DNA of 64,000 nucleotides from Cryptomeria japonica (lineage: Eukaryota > Streptophyta > Pinopsida > Cupressales > Cupressaceae). Below, piece after piece: positions 46,486-58,336 of the stretch. The translations under genes were made by a program, and so were the position numbers. Within the stretch, counting starts at the first letter, position 1, and each line of letters begins with the position of its first letter. Under the pieces are notes generated by a model. The model saw only the letters and a list, made by a program, of their open reading frames with translations. It was not told the origin of the DNA and made no database searches. The DNA lies in contig NC_081413.1 in the NCBI RefSeq assembly GCF_030272615.1, positions 101,516,239 through 101,580,238 on the forward strand. Direction: 5' to 3'.

Positions 46486-49400
46486 AGGTACACTTGATGT
46501 GTGAATGTTTCAATGACTACAAGTACAAGGCATCGACTCCACCTAGCTCCATAAGTTTGAATGTGCCCACATCCTCGATGGTGGTTAATAGGAGATAGCA
46601 CACTAGCCAAATACCCCAAGCCAAACCCATCACCCCTTGATTAGGGCAATTCCCTTGATTTTACTATTCTAATAATTTAATTATTTTAATCCCCAATTAC
46701 CAAAATTTGTAGCTTTTAGAAAACCTAGTCATCATGTTGAGTTGGCCTGTAATCACTATTTGTGTGTAGGACCATTCAATTTGGAAATGGCGTCATCTTA
46801 TTACATGCATTGATGGTAATTTTATATCGGTTAAGTGATTAAATACTAAAATGTGAAATATGTCTTCAATTGTGTTTGATTTTATGAGAATTAAGTTATT
46901 TATCATTGGGGTCTTTGGGATGTTAATTGGAATTTTAAGTTTAATTTGATTTTCATTATTATTAAAACTCTCACTCAAAAAAGTGAGTTTATATTTTGGA
47001 GTTGAGCTCAATTTCTAAACACTTAGTGCATTTTTCAGGTTCTTCTCTCAAAACCCTCTTCATGGCCAAATTGTGTTGTTGAGCTTAGATGATTTTGGAG
47101 GAGAAATTTTTGGGTGTGGTGTTCAGTGAGTTGAATTGTGAGAGTCTTGAATTTGTCCAAATCTTATGAGCATTGGTGGAGTGTGAAGGTTGAAATTGTG
47201 ATTGAGAGTTTCTTCAATCTTGAAGTAGGTTGTCTTCATTTCCTCTTTTTTATTCAATTTGATCTTTCTTGAATGTTTAAAATTCATTATGAAATGAGTC
47301 ATGATCATTTTGTGCTTGTGTTTTGATCTCTTGTGTGTTTGATTGTTGTGTTTGAATGAGTATTTAGATTTTGATGTAGAAATCGAGTGTCTTAAGGGAA
47401 ATGCTACCCTATTTTTCTTGGGATTCTTGTATGGGTGTTGTTTTTTATGTTTTTAAGGTATCATGAGGTAGGTTTCAAATAGTTTGGTCTCCAATTTGGC
47501 CTCCCATGCATCATATTTTGTCAAATTTGAAGCCCTAGATGACTTTCTAGAACATGTTCACACATTGAATGCAAAATCATGCAGTTGCAACTCAAATTCA
47601 AACAATTGCTATTAGATTCAAATGATTGATATTAGATTAGTGCAATTTCTATTAGATTCACGCAATTGCTCTTAAATTCATGCAATTGCACTCAAAATCA
47701 CACAATGGTACTTAGTTTACTCTATTATCACGTTTGAGTTGTTTCTCCAATTTGCCTTGAATTTTGCATCTAATTGGCCTTGAGTGACATGAATTGTGAT
47801 TTCAAGGTATGATACTATGAGATTCTATAGAGAATTGCACTCGTACTTGTGGATTGGGATCAATTTGAGATCGAATTCATGACATTGTGGGATCAAAATG
47901 AGGTTTTGTCTACTTGATATTATGAGCAATTGAGTATTTTCCATTCATGCTTGAGAATATTTTTTATTTTCGAGATAATTCATGTATTGATATGTTGCAT
48001 TTGATATTGGCATGTATGATTTGCATTGAAGTTGGCATCAATACTTAGCCTGTAGCTTTCTAGGTGTATTGAATTGATAGCTCTTGATGTGAGTAATTGA
48101 AATGAATGCTTGTGTGGTTGAAATAGATTCCTTGTATCTTCTTATGTGATTACATTTCATCGTGGGATCAATTGGATCCATTCTCTTCGTAGTATGACCA
48201 ATTGAGTGTGCCTTGTTTATGGTTGATATGGCATTGTGTAAAAGAGATATTTGATGTAAATGAGATTATGGCAAGTGAATCATTGCATTATGTTTTATTT
48301 TGATACCTCATCCAATTGAATGGGATGAGCCTAGGTCTAGGTACTAAAGTGGGTTTAGGAAGTGGCTCTCATTCGTGTCCTTGACACATAAGTGGTACAT
48401 TGGAAATCACATTTGGGGAGTTTGAGTTTTGTAATCAAGTGATAACATAATAATAAACTTGGGATGGGATTAAAAATTAATTAAGATAATTGGTGCCCTA
48501 AACATGCCTTGAGCACTAATACGAGGCCAAAGATGTATCAAGAAGGCATGCTCACACATGTAGGCATTGGATCTTACTCAGAGTGGTATGCCCACACATG
48601 TAGTGATTGGAGTTGCATGATCATCATTCTCGTCTGTATGAGAGAATGCTTGGTTTTATGTGGTGTGTCCTCATGAGAACACATGATGACACTCTCTACA
48701 CTAGCACTCTAGTATCTAGGTCATGTTAGTTGAGTAACACCCTATGGATTTACTGTTGCTTGATCTTTTGGTTATCTCATTGTGATATATATCATATGGA
48801 AAATTTGGTGTTGCTCTTGTTGGTTCCTTCTTGTCCTTATTGTTTCTAATTGAGGATGCTTTGTCGCTCTATTGGCATTTTATTGATGTTTGAGCACCCT
48901 CTCTCTTACTTGATTGTTGCTCTTTCATGTTAGTGATGCATTGTTGGCATTTCCATCTTCTTGTGGTTTTATGACTCTTGTTGGTTTGATATGTTCATGT
49001 TGAGTATTTTTTCCATGTTTGGCTCGTGTAAACCCATTGCTCTCCCTTGTATGCTTGTTTGATTGTTTGGTCTGTGTCACTATCTCCACAAGCATAGTGG
49101 AGTGGACCTAAGGGTACCCCATGGTCGGGTGGTGTTGCCAACCATCGTTGGGGATTGGAGGACTTGATTTGTGACTACCTCAATAGAATTTATCTCCTTA
49201 CTTAACACTGGTTTCTTCTCATTCTCTTTTATTCCTTGTATGATGTAATCATTTGTATATTAAGACATGTTGTGTATCATAGATCATGTATGTATTGAAA
49301 CACTCCAATTGGAGATGGATGTATTAAGTTATTATTGGATATGTATTGGTATTGTTTTTCGTGCTTTGGTGTTGGAATAAAGCACGGTGTAAGATATCTT

Positions 49401-49720
49401 ATGCTTCTCTATTCTTGATGTATCATGATGTTGTGATAGGAACATTTCTACTAGTGTTTTAAAATGAACATAGATGTGTTTAGTTTAGTGTTGGAGGTTG
49501 ATTTAGTCAACTCCTAGTGGGTCGCGAGATATTGAACTATTCTTAGATGAATTGCTAAGGTAGCAACATCAAGGAACCTTGAAAGGTGATTTGAGTTATC
49601 TTAGATGGAATTCCAAGAGTTTAGACTTTCACATGTGCATATTTGGTTAACACATTGTTGGCCTTATCTTGAGGTTGAGCGTTATACTTGTATATGCAAT
49701 GCATGATGACACTTTATTAC
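46486..49720. other. Non-coding stretch, probably unclassified repeat
   Basis: No frame with recognisable protein character. 47570-47710 contains five or six imperfect copies of a ~25-bp ATTCA-CAATTGC(T/A) unit. 48300-49200 has the less AT-rich, mixed character of LTR or leader DNA, but I found no partner copy in the window. Confidence 0.45.
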
Positions 49721-50944
49721 TTCAAAAAAAAAAATCCATGCATTTCTTGTATATATTTCTCTTATCCTCTAGGCTTCAATTGTCTAAGGAAGCATTAACT
49801 ATGAAGCAATATATAGGGGACCGTCATATACATGCACAAATTAGAAATATAATTCTTCACAATCTTAAGTTTAGTTGGTTTTAATTAAGTGCATAATAAA
49901 ATTTGGCATGCTCAATTGTATTACATAAAAGAGATTATTATAATATTTTTCATTGTTTGGAAAACCAAAGGAACACGATAGAATAGCAAAAGGAAGCCTA
50001 AAATTACACTAAAAAAATAATTTAGGTTCTAAGAAAAGCTTTTTCAACACTTACAAAGAGTTATAATTAATTATTTATAGAATTCCAACTGAAAGAAAGG
50101 AAGCTTTCAACTCAATAGTTTGCAAATAATTAATAAATGTCAACCTACATTCTATGGCTCAAATCTTAGTCTCTTTTGCATGATTTAATAATTATGAAAC
50201 AATATGAATTCAATAATTGTGGCAATAGTAATCTCCAAGTTATAAGTCATGTGACAAAGTGAATGACACAAGTTCCAAGATAAGTTTGTTCCCTTTCATA
50301 AGGAAAGTAGCTTAGCACAAGTTCCAATACAAGGTGTTCAATTTATAAGGTTCACTTTTTGTGTGCGATAAAGAGGTCTAAGCTCCAACATAGGACAACT
50401 TCTTCCATGTTCACCTAGAAATAAGGTTTTTTATTCATATGCTTTAGCTTCTCCATCATTTCGTCAATAAAGAATATCCATTAATTTGGTATTTAGAATA
50501 AATGGGGATCTTTATCTCCAATGCTTTAACGGTATGGTTGTCTTTTGTTTGCAATTATTTTCCTCAAAACTCATGTTGTCTATCGTACTTTAGACATACA
50601 ACCAAAGATGACAAAACATTAAATCCCTTCATTAAGAATTGTAATTAGTAAGCTCAAAACTTGAATATGATATTAAACCTAATGTAAACAATTAGACAAA
50701 ATTTACTCATTATCTTCTCAATGTCCACTTGTGATATGGGTTCACATGAGCAGAAAACTCACAAAAGAAATTTTCTAAACAAAGGCAAATACAAAATATT
50801 ATTGAATAATGTATATTTTGAAGGAATGCAAAGATGCTTCTTTAAAAATCTTATTATCATACTCTACTAATCAAATATTATGTCTCATGGAGATGTTATA
50901 AAGGGCTAAGCCTTATCAATTCCTCTATATTTAGAGGAATGTGT
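49721..50944. other. AT-rich non-coding stretch
   Basis: Nothing recognisable. Confidence 0.55.
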
Positions 50945-51157
50945 CTACACTTTCTCCTTAAGATGGGGAAAACATTGCCCAAAAGAAACTTGTGAGATAT
51001 AGTCAACTTGGGTTAGTAGTGTATGCTTACAACCAACCAAGAATGTAGTGGTGGTCCCACTCCTAGTAAAGAATGTGTGAACCTCAAAAATGGCATCTAC
51101 ATCTAAAGGAGGTTGATAGAGAAATGAACTTCTTCTAAATGGACCAATGCATATCAC
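50945..51157 (-). pseudogene. Short unrecognised open stretch
   Basis: Seventy codons (MICIGPFRRSSFLYQPPLDV...) with ordinary amino-acid composition, rather than the low-complexity look of nearby chance frames. I recognise no domain. It may be a fragment of a decayed repeat-encoded protein, or chance. Confidence 0.2.
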
Positions 51158-51280
51158 TTCATTTGATTAACATTAATCATGGATTGCAAACTAGGATGGG
51201 AGATCAACTTGGACCTTACAAATTAGTCAAATCTTGTTGATGCCTTCAAATTTTGCATGTGTGGGGTCAAAATGTCCATG

Positions 51281-51396
51281 CAACACCTAGGGTGCACTTT
51301 TGATTGTATTTATTAATTAATTAAAAATTAAAAAGGTTGTTGTATCTAATTTTTAGTTAATTAATAAATTTAGTCAAAGGTGCATCTTGGGTGTTG
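51281..51396. mobile_element. Foldback (MITE-like) inverted repeat
   Basis: Arms 51281-51329 and 51348-51396 (49 nt each, eight mismatches) enclose an 18-nt loop. Ends are CAACACC/GGTGTTG, and weaker pairing extends outward (ATGTCC... / ...GACAT). No clear target duplication. It may be a MITE or a decayed palindrome. Confidence 0.65.
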
Positions 51397-51399
51397 TAT

Positions 51400-52989
51400 A
51401 GAGGTTGACATGTATGATGGCAAACTTTTGGAGCTTGACTGCATTTTTGTAGTAGAAAAGTTTGAATATTTTGATGTAAGTTTGTAGTTTACAACTATAA
51501 TTGAGGCCTAAAAGTATGATCGTAGCCTTGTCGTGGGGTTTTAAACTCTTGGTATAATGATATAGTGACTACATAAGTGGTGGAAAATTCTGATAGCATG
51601 AGTATGTGGTTATAGAAATATAATTTGTAAATAAAAATGCAGAGAGGCCAAGAAAGCTTGCCAATATAGGTTTTGTGGACTTTAGAGATCAAATGGCATA
51701 TTGAAATGAGGTGGGATTGCAAATCACACATGCAAGTGAAAGCTCTAGGTTTTGCGTCCATCATGGGTGTATACACTAAAATTATCTCACCTAATCCATA
51801 GTTGTAATTTTTTTTAATAACCGATCCTTAATCATTATTGTCATTCATTGATTCATCATCATCACCATTCACTAAATAATTTTAATATATTAAATATTTA
51901 TTTAGTTAAATAATATTTTATTGTTTAAATGCAAACTAATTATCTACTTTCAAATTCTTTACCAATCAATTAATTCAATCTTTATTTTGAAATTCTACCT
52001 CTTGCTTCCTTTTAGAAATCTATTCTTCTCTCATCAATTTACTTTTCGAATGAGAACTTGATGTGGACAATTATCTATGAGTTAAATTAAATAATCTAAT
52101 ATTATTCTTTCCATGACTCAAAATGACAAATTTCCAATTTATAATTGAGTTGACTCCTCCAATTAACTTAGGTCATCATCCTCATCCTCATCTCCTTCGA
52201 AAAATCTATAAATAAGATTAAAAAAAAAAAAAATTGTCATTTCCAATCAATAACTCTTATACAATTGCATTTTGTCCAAATCTACCATCAACTGAATCTA
52301 ATGTTATGCAGCTGACACTTGCATCCACATTCCAAACAAGGTGAAATTGACTTATCTTTTTTAAAGGTTTGCATTGAAGTACTTGGACAATGATGTACTC
52401 AATTGATTGGACTAAGTTTAACTAAGTTGTTTGGAGCAATAACTATAATACTATGGATGATTCAATTCTAAATTTTAAAATGTTTATATTTAATGATCTC
52501 AAACTTTGTACAATAGTGTGAGTAGTGATGATGACAATAGAAGGCAATTGATTACTTCTAGGCATAGTTTTGGTATAGTATGATATATCTCTATTACATT
52601 TGCAAGGGGTTTTACTTATAAAACAATATTGATGGTGCCATTGAGAGTTAATCCCCTTGTTTCTAGTCTATAGTTAAAACTTGCAATAAGTTAGTGTGAT
52701 TTCCGCTTTCAGTTGGGTGATACCCCTTTACATATTATATGAAACCATGTCTCCTTATTCTATTTTGTGAATATTGACCATGCAATTATGATCTTTTAAG
52801 AAGTTAAACTAAGGGTGAGAATATTTTTTCTTTGTGTCCTTAATATGAACCCTAAAACTTGAGTAGTTGAATAGGATAGTGCTGATGTGTTTTTTAGACA
52901 CCTCTAACATAGAATAAAATACCAAAGTATTTTACCCGAGCTCTTGATCAAAATCACCTCAAATGCTAAAAATATGATAAGTGATTCCT
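51400..52989. other. AT-rich non-coding stretch
   Basis: No gene visible. 52780-52880 is a dispersed repeat also present at 62315-62420. Confidence 0.55.
52780..52880 (+). repeat. Dispersed repeat, copy 1
   Basis: Shares GAATATTGACC, GTTAAACTAAGGGT, GAGAATATTTTT and TGAACCCT in the same order and spacing with 62315-62420. Confidence 0.7.
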
Positions 52990-54244
52990 TGCTTTGTATA
53001 TCCCAAGATGGAAAAACTCTAGCTCTTCATTAATTGTCTTTGTTACGGCTGTGGTGGGGCATATCTCCATCATCTTCCCAAGCGTGATAGGAAAAGTAAT
53101 ACCTTACCTATGTTTCCCTTTTTGGATGCAATCAAACTCTAAGAGTTGCCTCACTACCTTAAGTAACACCATCTTGTCGGTTGGATACCTAGGAAGCGTG
53201 TATGGTTCAGAAGTGAATCCCTGAATCTTTAGGTATGTGAAGGTAGGAAACTGAATATACCATGATCCAGAGTTTTCAACCAATGGCATTGTCTTCTTGG
53301 ACAATCGTCTATGCAATCCACCTTGTAGCAACCGTGTGATGTACATGGTGAATGCATCATTCACCCTTTTGTATCATTCCTTCTCATGTAGGTGGAGTTG
53401 GAGATAGCATTCATACACCTTGTATTATCCAGGCCTATTTCCAACTTCACCATTGCATATCAATCCTTTGTATAATATTTCCCTTGCTAGCACGTAGAAA
53501 GTCTTTGTTCTCTCCAAACTCCTCAACTAGATGTCTAGGTTGTCGCTTATAATCTTGCCCAGTTGATCATCATTGTTCCATCTGATATATCCTCAATGAA
53601 GTAGAATATCCATGTTTCAAATAGAACTCCTTAATGTGCCCCCATAATCCTGTTGAGTAAAAATATTATCGCTATGCTCCTCTTTGAAGTTTGAGCATAA
53701 GAGTCGCTTAGGTAACTTAGAGTGGTGACACCTTGCCTCAAGGATCCAATCGTTATTGATAAGCATCATACATGCTTCAGATTGTTTCTCGAACATAGCC
53801 TGGGCTTCCTCCTTAGTTCTTACTTGTCCTAGTATCTAGGAATTCCAAATGCCTCTCTTATTGACTCCTCAGTTAGGTATGCAAGCACCAATCCCTTAGG
53901 TGTTTTGATTGTTCTGGATTGTGGATCGTAGTGCCTTGCACACTCAACCATAAGCTTGTTGCATTGTATTGATAGTGGGAAGTCATTTGCTTTGTAGATT
54001 CCACTCTTCATGATGTTGACTACCAAGGGAGAGGGTAGCTGGTTCTTCGTGGACTATACATCCTCTGCTTCATCCTCTTCTTGTCCAGGTACTCCATGTT
54101 AGTATCTCCAACTTTCTTCCACTTGGAACATATCTGCGACTCCAAATAGTATCCTTCAAGCACATTCTTTAATTGAGTCTTCCTTGCAGCTATCCCCACC
54201 TTTGGCATGGTACTTGTACGAAGCTGGAATTCAATAACCTTCAA
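52990..54244 (-). pseudogene. Decayed coding region, unrecognised family
   Basis: Minus-strand protein-like segments in changing frames. 54244-54020 reads MKVIEFQLRTSTMPKVGIAA and on; 54026-53829 includes RTIKTPKGLVLAYLTEESIR then EAFGIPRY; about 53560-53620 includes ETWIFYFIEDI; 53364-53104 includes NDAFTMYITRLLQGGLHRRL, SWYIQFPTFTYLKIQGF and YTLPRYPTDKMVLLKVVRQL. Together they suggest a protein of roughly 400 residues with several frameshifts and stops. Composition is that of a folded protein, not low complexity. I recognise no catalytic motif or named domain. It may be a transposon-carried gene or a dead host gene family member. Confidence 0.5.
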
Positions 54245-54975
54245 AATAACTTCAATAATTAAATTTCCAAAATTGTTCTAAGTTCTAATTTTTTATAATT
54301 TTCAAACTTGCAAGCTCATTAAAATCAGAAATTCAACATTATGTAACACAAATTCTGAAAAATGTGAGGATCTTAATTGAAATATGAAAAATTCCTCCTC
54401 AGTAAATTGATTTTCAGACTTAGGTTAAGTCTGATTTTGATGTCTAAGTCTGAATACACCCTTCCAATGATTGATTTTACAATCCAATATGGGTTCCAAG
54501 TCTGATTTCTGAATGTAAATGTTTGAGAACACTTCTGCAAACCATTTCAATGGCTGGAAATGATCACATTCATGGCGCACCTCATGTAATTGGAGCGATC
54601 TGCCCTTAATTTGACTAGAAATGACACATTTTGGTAGAAAACATCAGCCGAGATCAACATTTTATGTCTTGGAAGATGGCTGGAAATGTTATCTTAAACC
54701 TAACAATGGGTTCCTCAACCAATAATGGTGCCTTTCAAAATCACACCTCATAGATTTAGTAATCTTCAAAGAGATGCATTCAATGCCTTAAACAAAATCA
54801 CATCCTTCCCTAGTTATAGCGATCATCAATATGCCCTCTCCTAGATCTCCAAACGTTGGATCAGTCACTTAATAATATTATTATAGTGCTAGGACATGTG
54901 TTTGTATTCAAATTTTCACCTTCAAGCTTCACCACATAGTGAATGGGGGATAAAAAATGTGTTTACCAGCCATAC
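54245..54975. other. Non-coding stretch
   Basis: No gene or strong repeat visible. Confidence 0.5.
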
Positions 54976-55637
54976 AAGAAAATCGACTTCCATTGGGACA
55001 TTAAAACTTCACCTTATTTTCCACTTTGTTTGTCCACCAAATGCAATGGTGGAAAATTGATCCCCATTGGGACTGATTTGTCCCTAAATTTCTCAAGTAA
55101 ATGTTGATTTCCAACCCTTGGATCTTCATTTGAACACCATTAATTCATCATTAATTTTCTTTCCTTCACACATTTCCTCCAAGTGGAAATTTTCCTTTCA
55201 TCAAGACTAATTATCCTTTGAAAAATCCTCACAAAACTTAGTTAAATACCTCATGGTGGAAAATCGATGTTCATCAAGACACATAAACTTCATCACATCT
55301 TAGCTTTGTTACCCCAAGTGGAGAATCAACCTCCATCGGGACACATAGTTCTTGTTGCTTTTGCATCACTTAGTCACTTTTCCTCTCAAGTGGAAAATCG
55401 AACCTCGTCAAGACACTCAAATTTCACTTCACCTTGGTCATTTTACCATCAAATGGAAAAACGTGTCATCGGGACTCACTTTCCTTATGCATTTTCATTC
55501 TTGTAGGCCTAGTGGAAAAACGACCTCCATTGGGACCCATCTTGTCCTTTGTTTTGTCCTAAGTGGAAAATCCTGAGTCATTGGAACTTTCCACAAAATC
55601 ATTTGCAAACTCGGTCCTGGAGTAGAAAAATGACCTC
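54976..55637 (+). repeat. Array of a 25-bp module, left part (about 11 copies)
   Basis: Copies of a core made of GTGGAAAATCGAC followed by CTCCATTGGGAC lie at 54976, 55049, 55095 (poor), 55181, 55256, 55318, 55390, 55451, 55512, 55563 and 55622. Dissimilar spacers of about 25-50 bp separate them. The last copy is cut by element D. Many copies have TGGA...TCCA ends that could pair. Confidence 0.85.
55633..55637. repeat. Target-site duplication of element D (left)
   Basis: acctc, identical to 61593-61597 and part of the 25-bp module. Confidence 0.95.
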
Positions 55638-56100
55638 TGTTGGTGTAAATAATTATTCATCATGGATATTATTACACCTTACTTAAGTTTACTTAGGAAA
55701 TGCATTTCATAGTAGTTTGGCGATGAGACACTTGGGTGTTTGTGCCACATTGGGATAGTGTGTGTAGGATAATTTCCACCTTTTATGGTGTTGATCTTGT
55801 TGTTACACTCCACATTCAGTGGGTGATCCACCTCATGTGAACTATTCTATTGTTTCTCCTACCTACCCACACCTATTTCCTACCTACCCTTGTTTCTTAT
55901 TGAGCCACATCTCATGTTTGTGTGCTCACATATCCATATAGCCTTGCCTATATAAGCAGGCTCATATTCATTGTATGTAACGATTGATGATCCAATTGAT
56001 CAGTATTTTCATCTTGATAGAATACAGTTTATTTCTATCATAAATTTTGTCTCTCTTGTTTTTGCTTTCCATTGCCTCTTGATCTTAGCAAAATCTCACA
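55638..56100 (+). repeat. Element D 5' LTR
   Basis: TGTTGG...CTCACA; TATA sequence CTATATAAG at 55948-55956. Confidence 0.95.
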
Positions 56101-56112
56101 TGGTATCAGAGC
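56101..56112 (+). promoter_or_regulatory. Primer-binding site of element D
   Basis: TGGTATCAGAGC directly at the LTR end, initiator-tRNA-Met type. Confidence 0.93.
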
Positions 56113-56174
56113 TCAATGAAAAGTACAATAGAGACACAATATAGGACAAGAATAAACTGTATTCTCATCAATAG
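56109..56174 (-). repeat. Inverted LTR fragment in element D leader
   Basis: The reverse complement matches the 3' end of element C-type LTRs (22482-22551) over about 66 nt with only a few differences, and fits less well to D's own LTR. It overlaps the end of the primer-binding site. Confidence 0.85.
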
Positions 56175-56608
56175 AAAATGATCGATGGTTCCAATTGAGA
56201 GAAATTTGGGATTTTGCATTTTGGAGCTTTCTATTGCAGGTTTTTATTGAAGTTTGATGGGTCAAATATGAGGTCACCATTGGATTGAGGAGGTCCAAGA
56301 AAGTCAGTTTTTCCTTTTGTTTCATACAAATTGGACTTCGGAAGCTAAATCTAGAGGTATTTGAAGTTTGACGCTGCAATGGAAATTTTCCAGAAATTAT
56401 AATTTTGCAGGCATTTTTCAAATAGCGATATCTCACTCATCCTGACTCATTTTTTCAAGCAATTTTTTTTGTTTTGGGGTAGAATTTCGTGATCTGTACA
56501 GTGGTGCAGGAGTTTTCTAATTTTTGGATACAGGTTTTTCAGAAATCGTGAAATCTCGATTTTAACAACTTTGGAGGCTTCGTTTGGGCTCATATGGACT
56601 CCTTTTCA

Positions 56609-58318
56609 AGTGCCGTTTTTTTTAAAGTGCCTATTTTTCATCTACTTACATAATCTGCCATCTGTTTGCAATGATTTTAAGTAGAAATTGTACTTTCAAT
56701 ATTTGACCACTTTTGGCATATTTGGTACTTGCATTTTGTTTGGATCTCAGTTTAGATCACTAGCAGTATTAGTTGAAGTCTCTTAGATCTCATTTTGAGA
56801 AGTTGTAAATTGAAATCAGAAGTCCACTTTGCCTTGTTTTGCAAGTGGCCCATTGTATACGCACTAAGTATAAAGTGCCAAAATCACCATTTTGGGGGGA
56901 TTTCTTGATTGAGTATTTTGGGGAGGTGTCTTGTGTGATTGTGCCTCTCTATCTTGTGTTTTTTCATTTTGGTGCTATGGGTTCTCCTAAATTTCCACTT
57001 TTAACTCCTCATAATTATGCATCATGGAAGATTAAGGCATGGAGTAAACTAATGGAAAAAGGACGCATTCATTATGTAAATGAAACTATTATAGCACCAC
57101 CTAATCCTAAGGTTGATCCTAATGCTCAAATTGAATGGCTTACTAAGAATGCTATGGCACTTGGAACTCTTAGAAAGTATGTATCAGATGACCTCATTTT
57201 TCACATTGATAAGTGTACAACAATTAAAGAGGCTTGAGATATTTTTAAGAAATTGTATGATCAAGTTGATGAGATTAAGGGCTACAAGCTTGACAATGAA
57301 CTCACAACTTTGGATCCCAAGAATTTTGATACAATCCAAGATTATGTCACAAAAGCAACTAAGCTAAGAGCAAAGCTAAAGGTTTGTGGAATTGACAAAA
57401 AGGATGCTCAATTGGTTTATAACTTGTTGGACAAGCTTCCTTCAGAGTATGCAGCCTTTGTATCTAGCTTTCACACCCATAGGTTAGCTAAAGGTTCTTC
57501 ATACACTTCTCCCTCATTTGATTCATTCACGGAGATGTTAATACTTGAGCAATCTAAGTTGACCACGATGGGGATTCTCAAATCTTCAAAGTCACAAGCT
57601 TTGGTGGCTAACAAAGGGAATCAAAGTAATCAAGGAAAAGGCAAGAATCAAAAGCAACCTAAGTCTAAACCACAACAAGATGGAGCACAATCTTCCTCTC
57701 CACAACAAGGTGATTCACCATTCTCACCTAAGAGGAAATCATATAAAGACAATCTTTTTTGTGGATATTGCAAGAAGTCAAGACATGATGAACATCATTG
57801 TTATAAGAAGGCTATTGATGAGTTGAAGAATCTTCTTGAGAAGAATATAATCAACCTACCTTCTAGAATGTCTACATCGACTTCTTCTTCCAAGGATAAA
57901 GGAAAGGATCACTCTTTTGGGATAGATAAAGGAAAGGAACAAGCTCTTTGTGCTACTACAAGTCATGATTTAGGGAGATGGCTTCTAGATTCAGGGGCTT
58001 CTCATCATATGGCATCTTTGCAGTCTATGCTCTATTCATTTGAGCCTTGCCACATGCCGCAGATTTTGATGGGCAATCATACATACATGGATGTGATTGG
58101 GAAAAGGATCTATTGCCATTGGGGATAACTCCTTCAATGATGTGTTGTGTGTACCCCACTTGACAAATAATCTTCTTTCCATCTATCAAATCACACATGG
58201 GGCAACTAGGAAAACTGTGGAGTTCACACCCGATTCAGTTATCATTAGAGACTTGGAAAGTGGAGCTATCATTGTGACTGGGGTGGTTGATCATTTATCT
58301 CAGTTGTACTCTTTTTCA
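56609..58318 (+). repeat. Tandem duplication in element D, copy 1
   Basis: About 1.71 kb from leader to just after protease, repeated at 58319-60030 with few differences. The junction lies at a shared CTTTTTCA / CCTTTTCA word. Confidence 0.92.
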
Positions 58319-58336
58319 AGTGCCATTTTTTTTTAA
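56977..58336 (+). pseudogene. Element D gag-protease, first copy
   Basis: Starts at 56977 (MGSPKFPLLTPHNYASWKIK). A TGA at 57235-57237 replaces the Trp expected in KEAWDIF, and the frame resumes at once to 58128. It includes the gag domain (LVYNLLDKLPSEYAAFVSSF), a Gln/Lys/Ser-rich basic linker, a knuckle CGYCKKSRHDEHHC with the usual Gly lost, and the protease motif LLDSGASHHMA. At GGGAAAAGG (58099-58107) the protein-like frame moves by one (GSIAIGDNSFNDVLCVPHL). It ends in leader sequence of the second copy. Gag and protease would form and mature the particle. Confidence 0.85.

Noticed and set aside
45959-46619. Long open frames on both strands (up to 207 codons)
   Set aside because: They read through a CA/TG/TA microsatellite; repeats with no stop in their period give such frames automatically.
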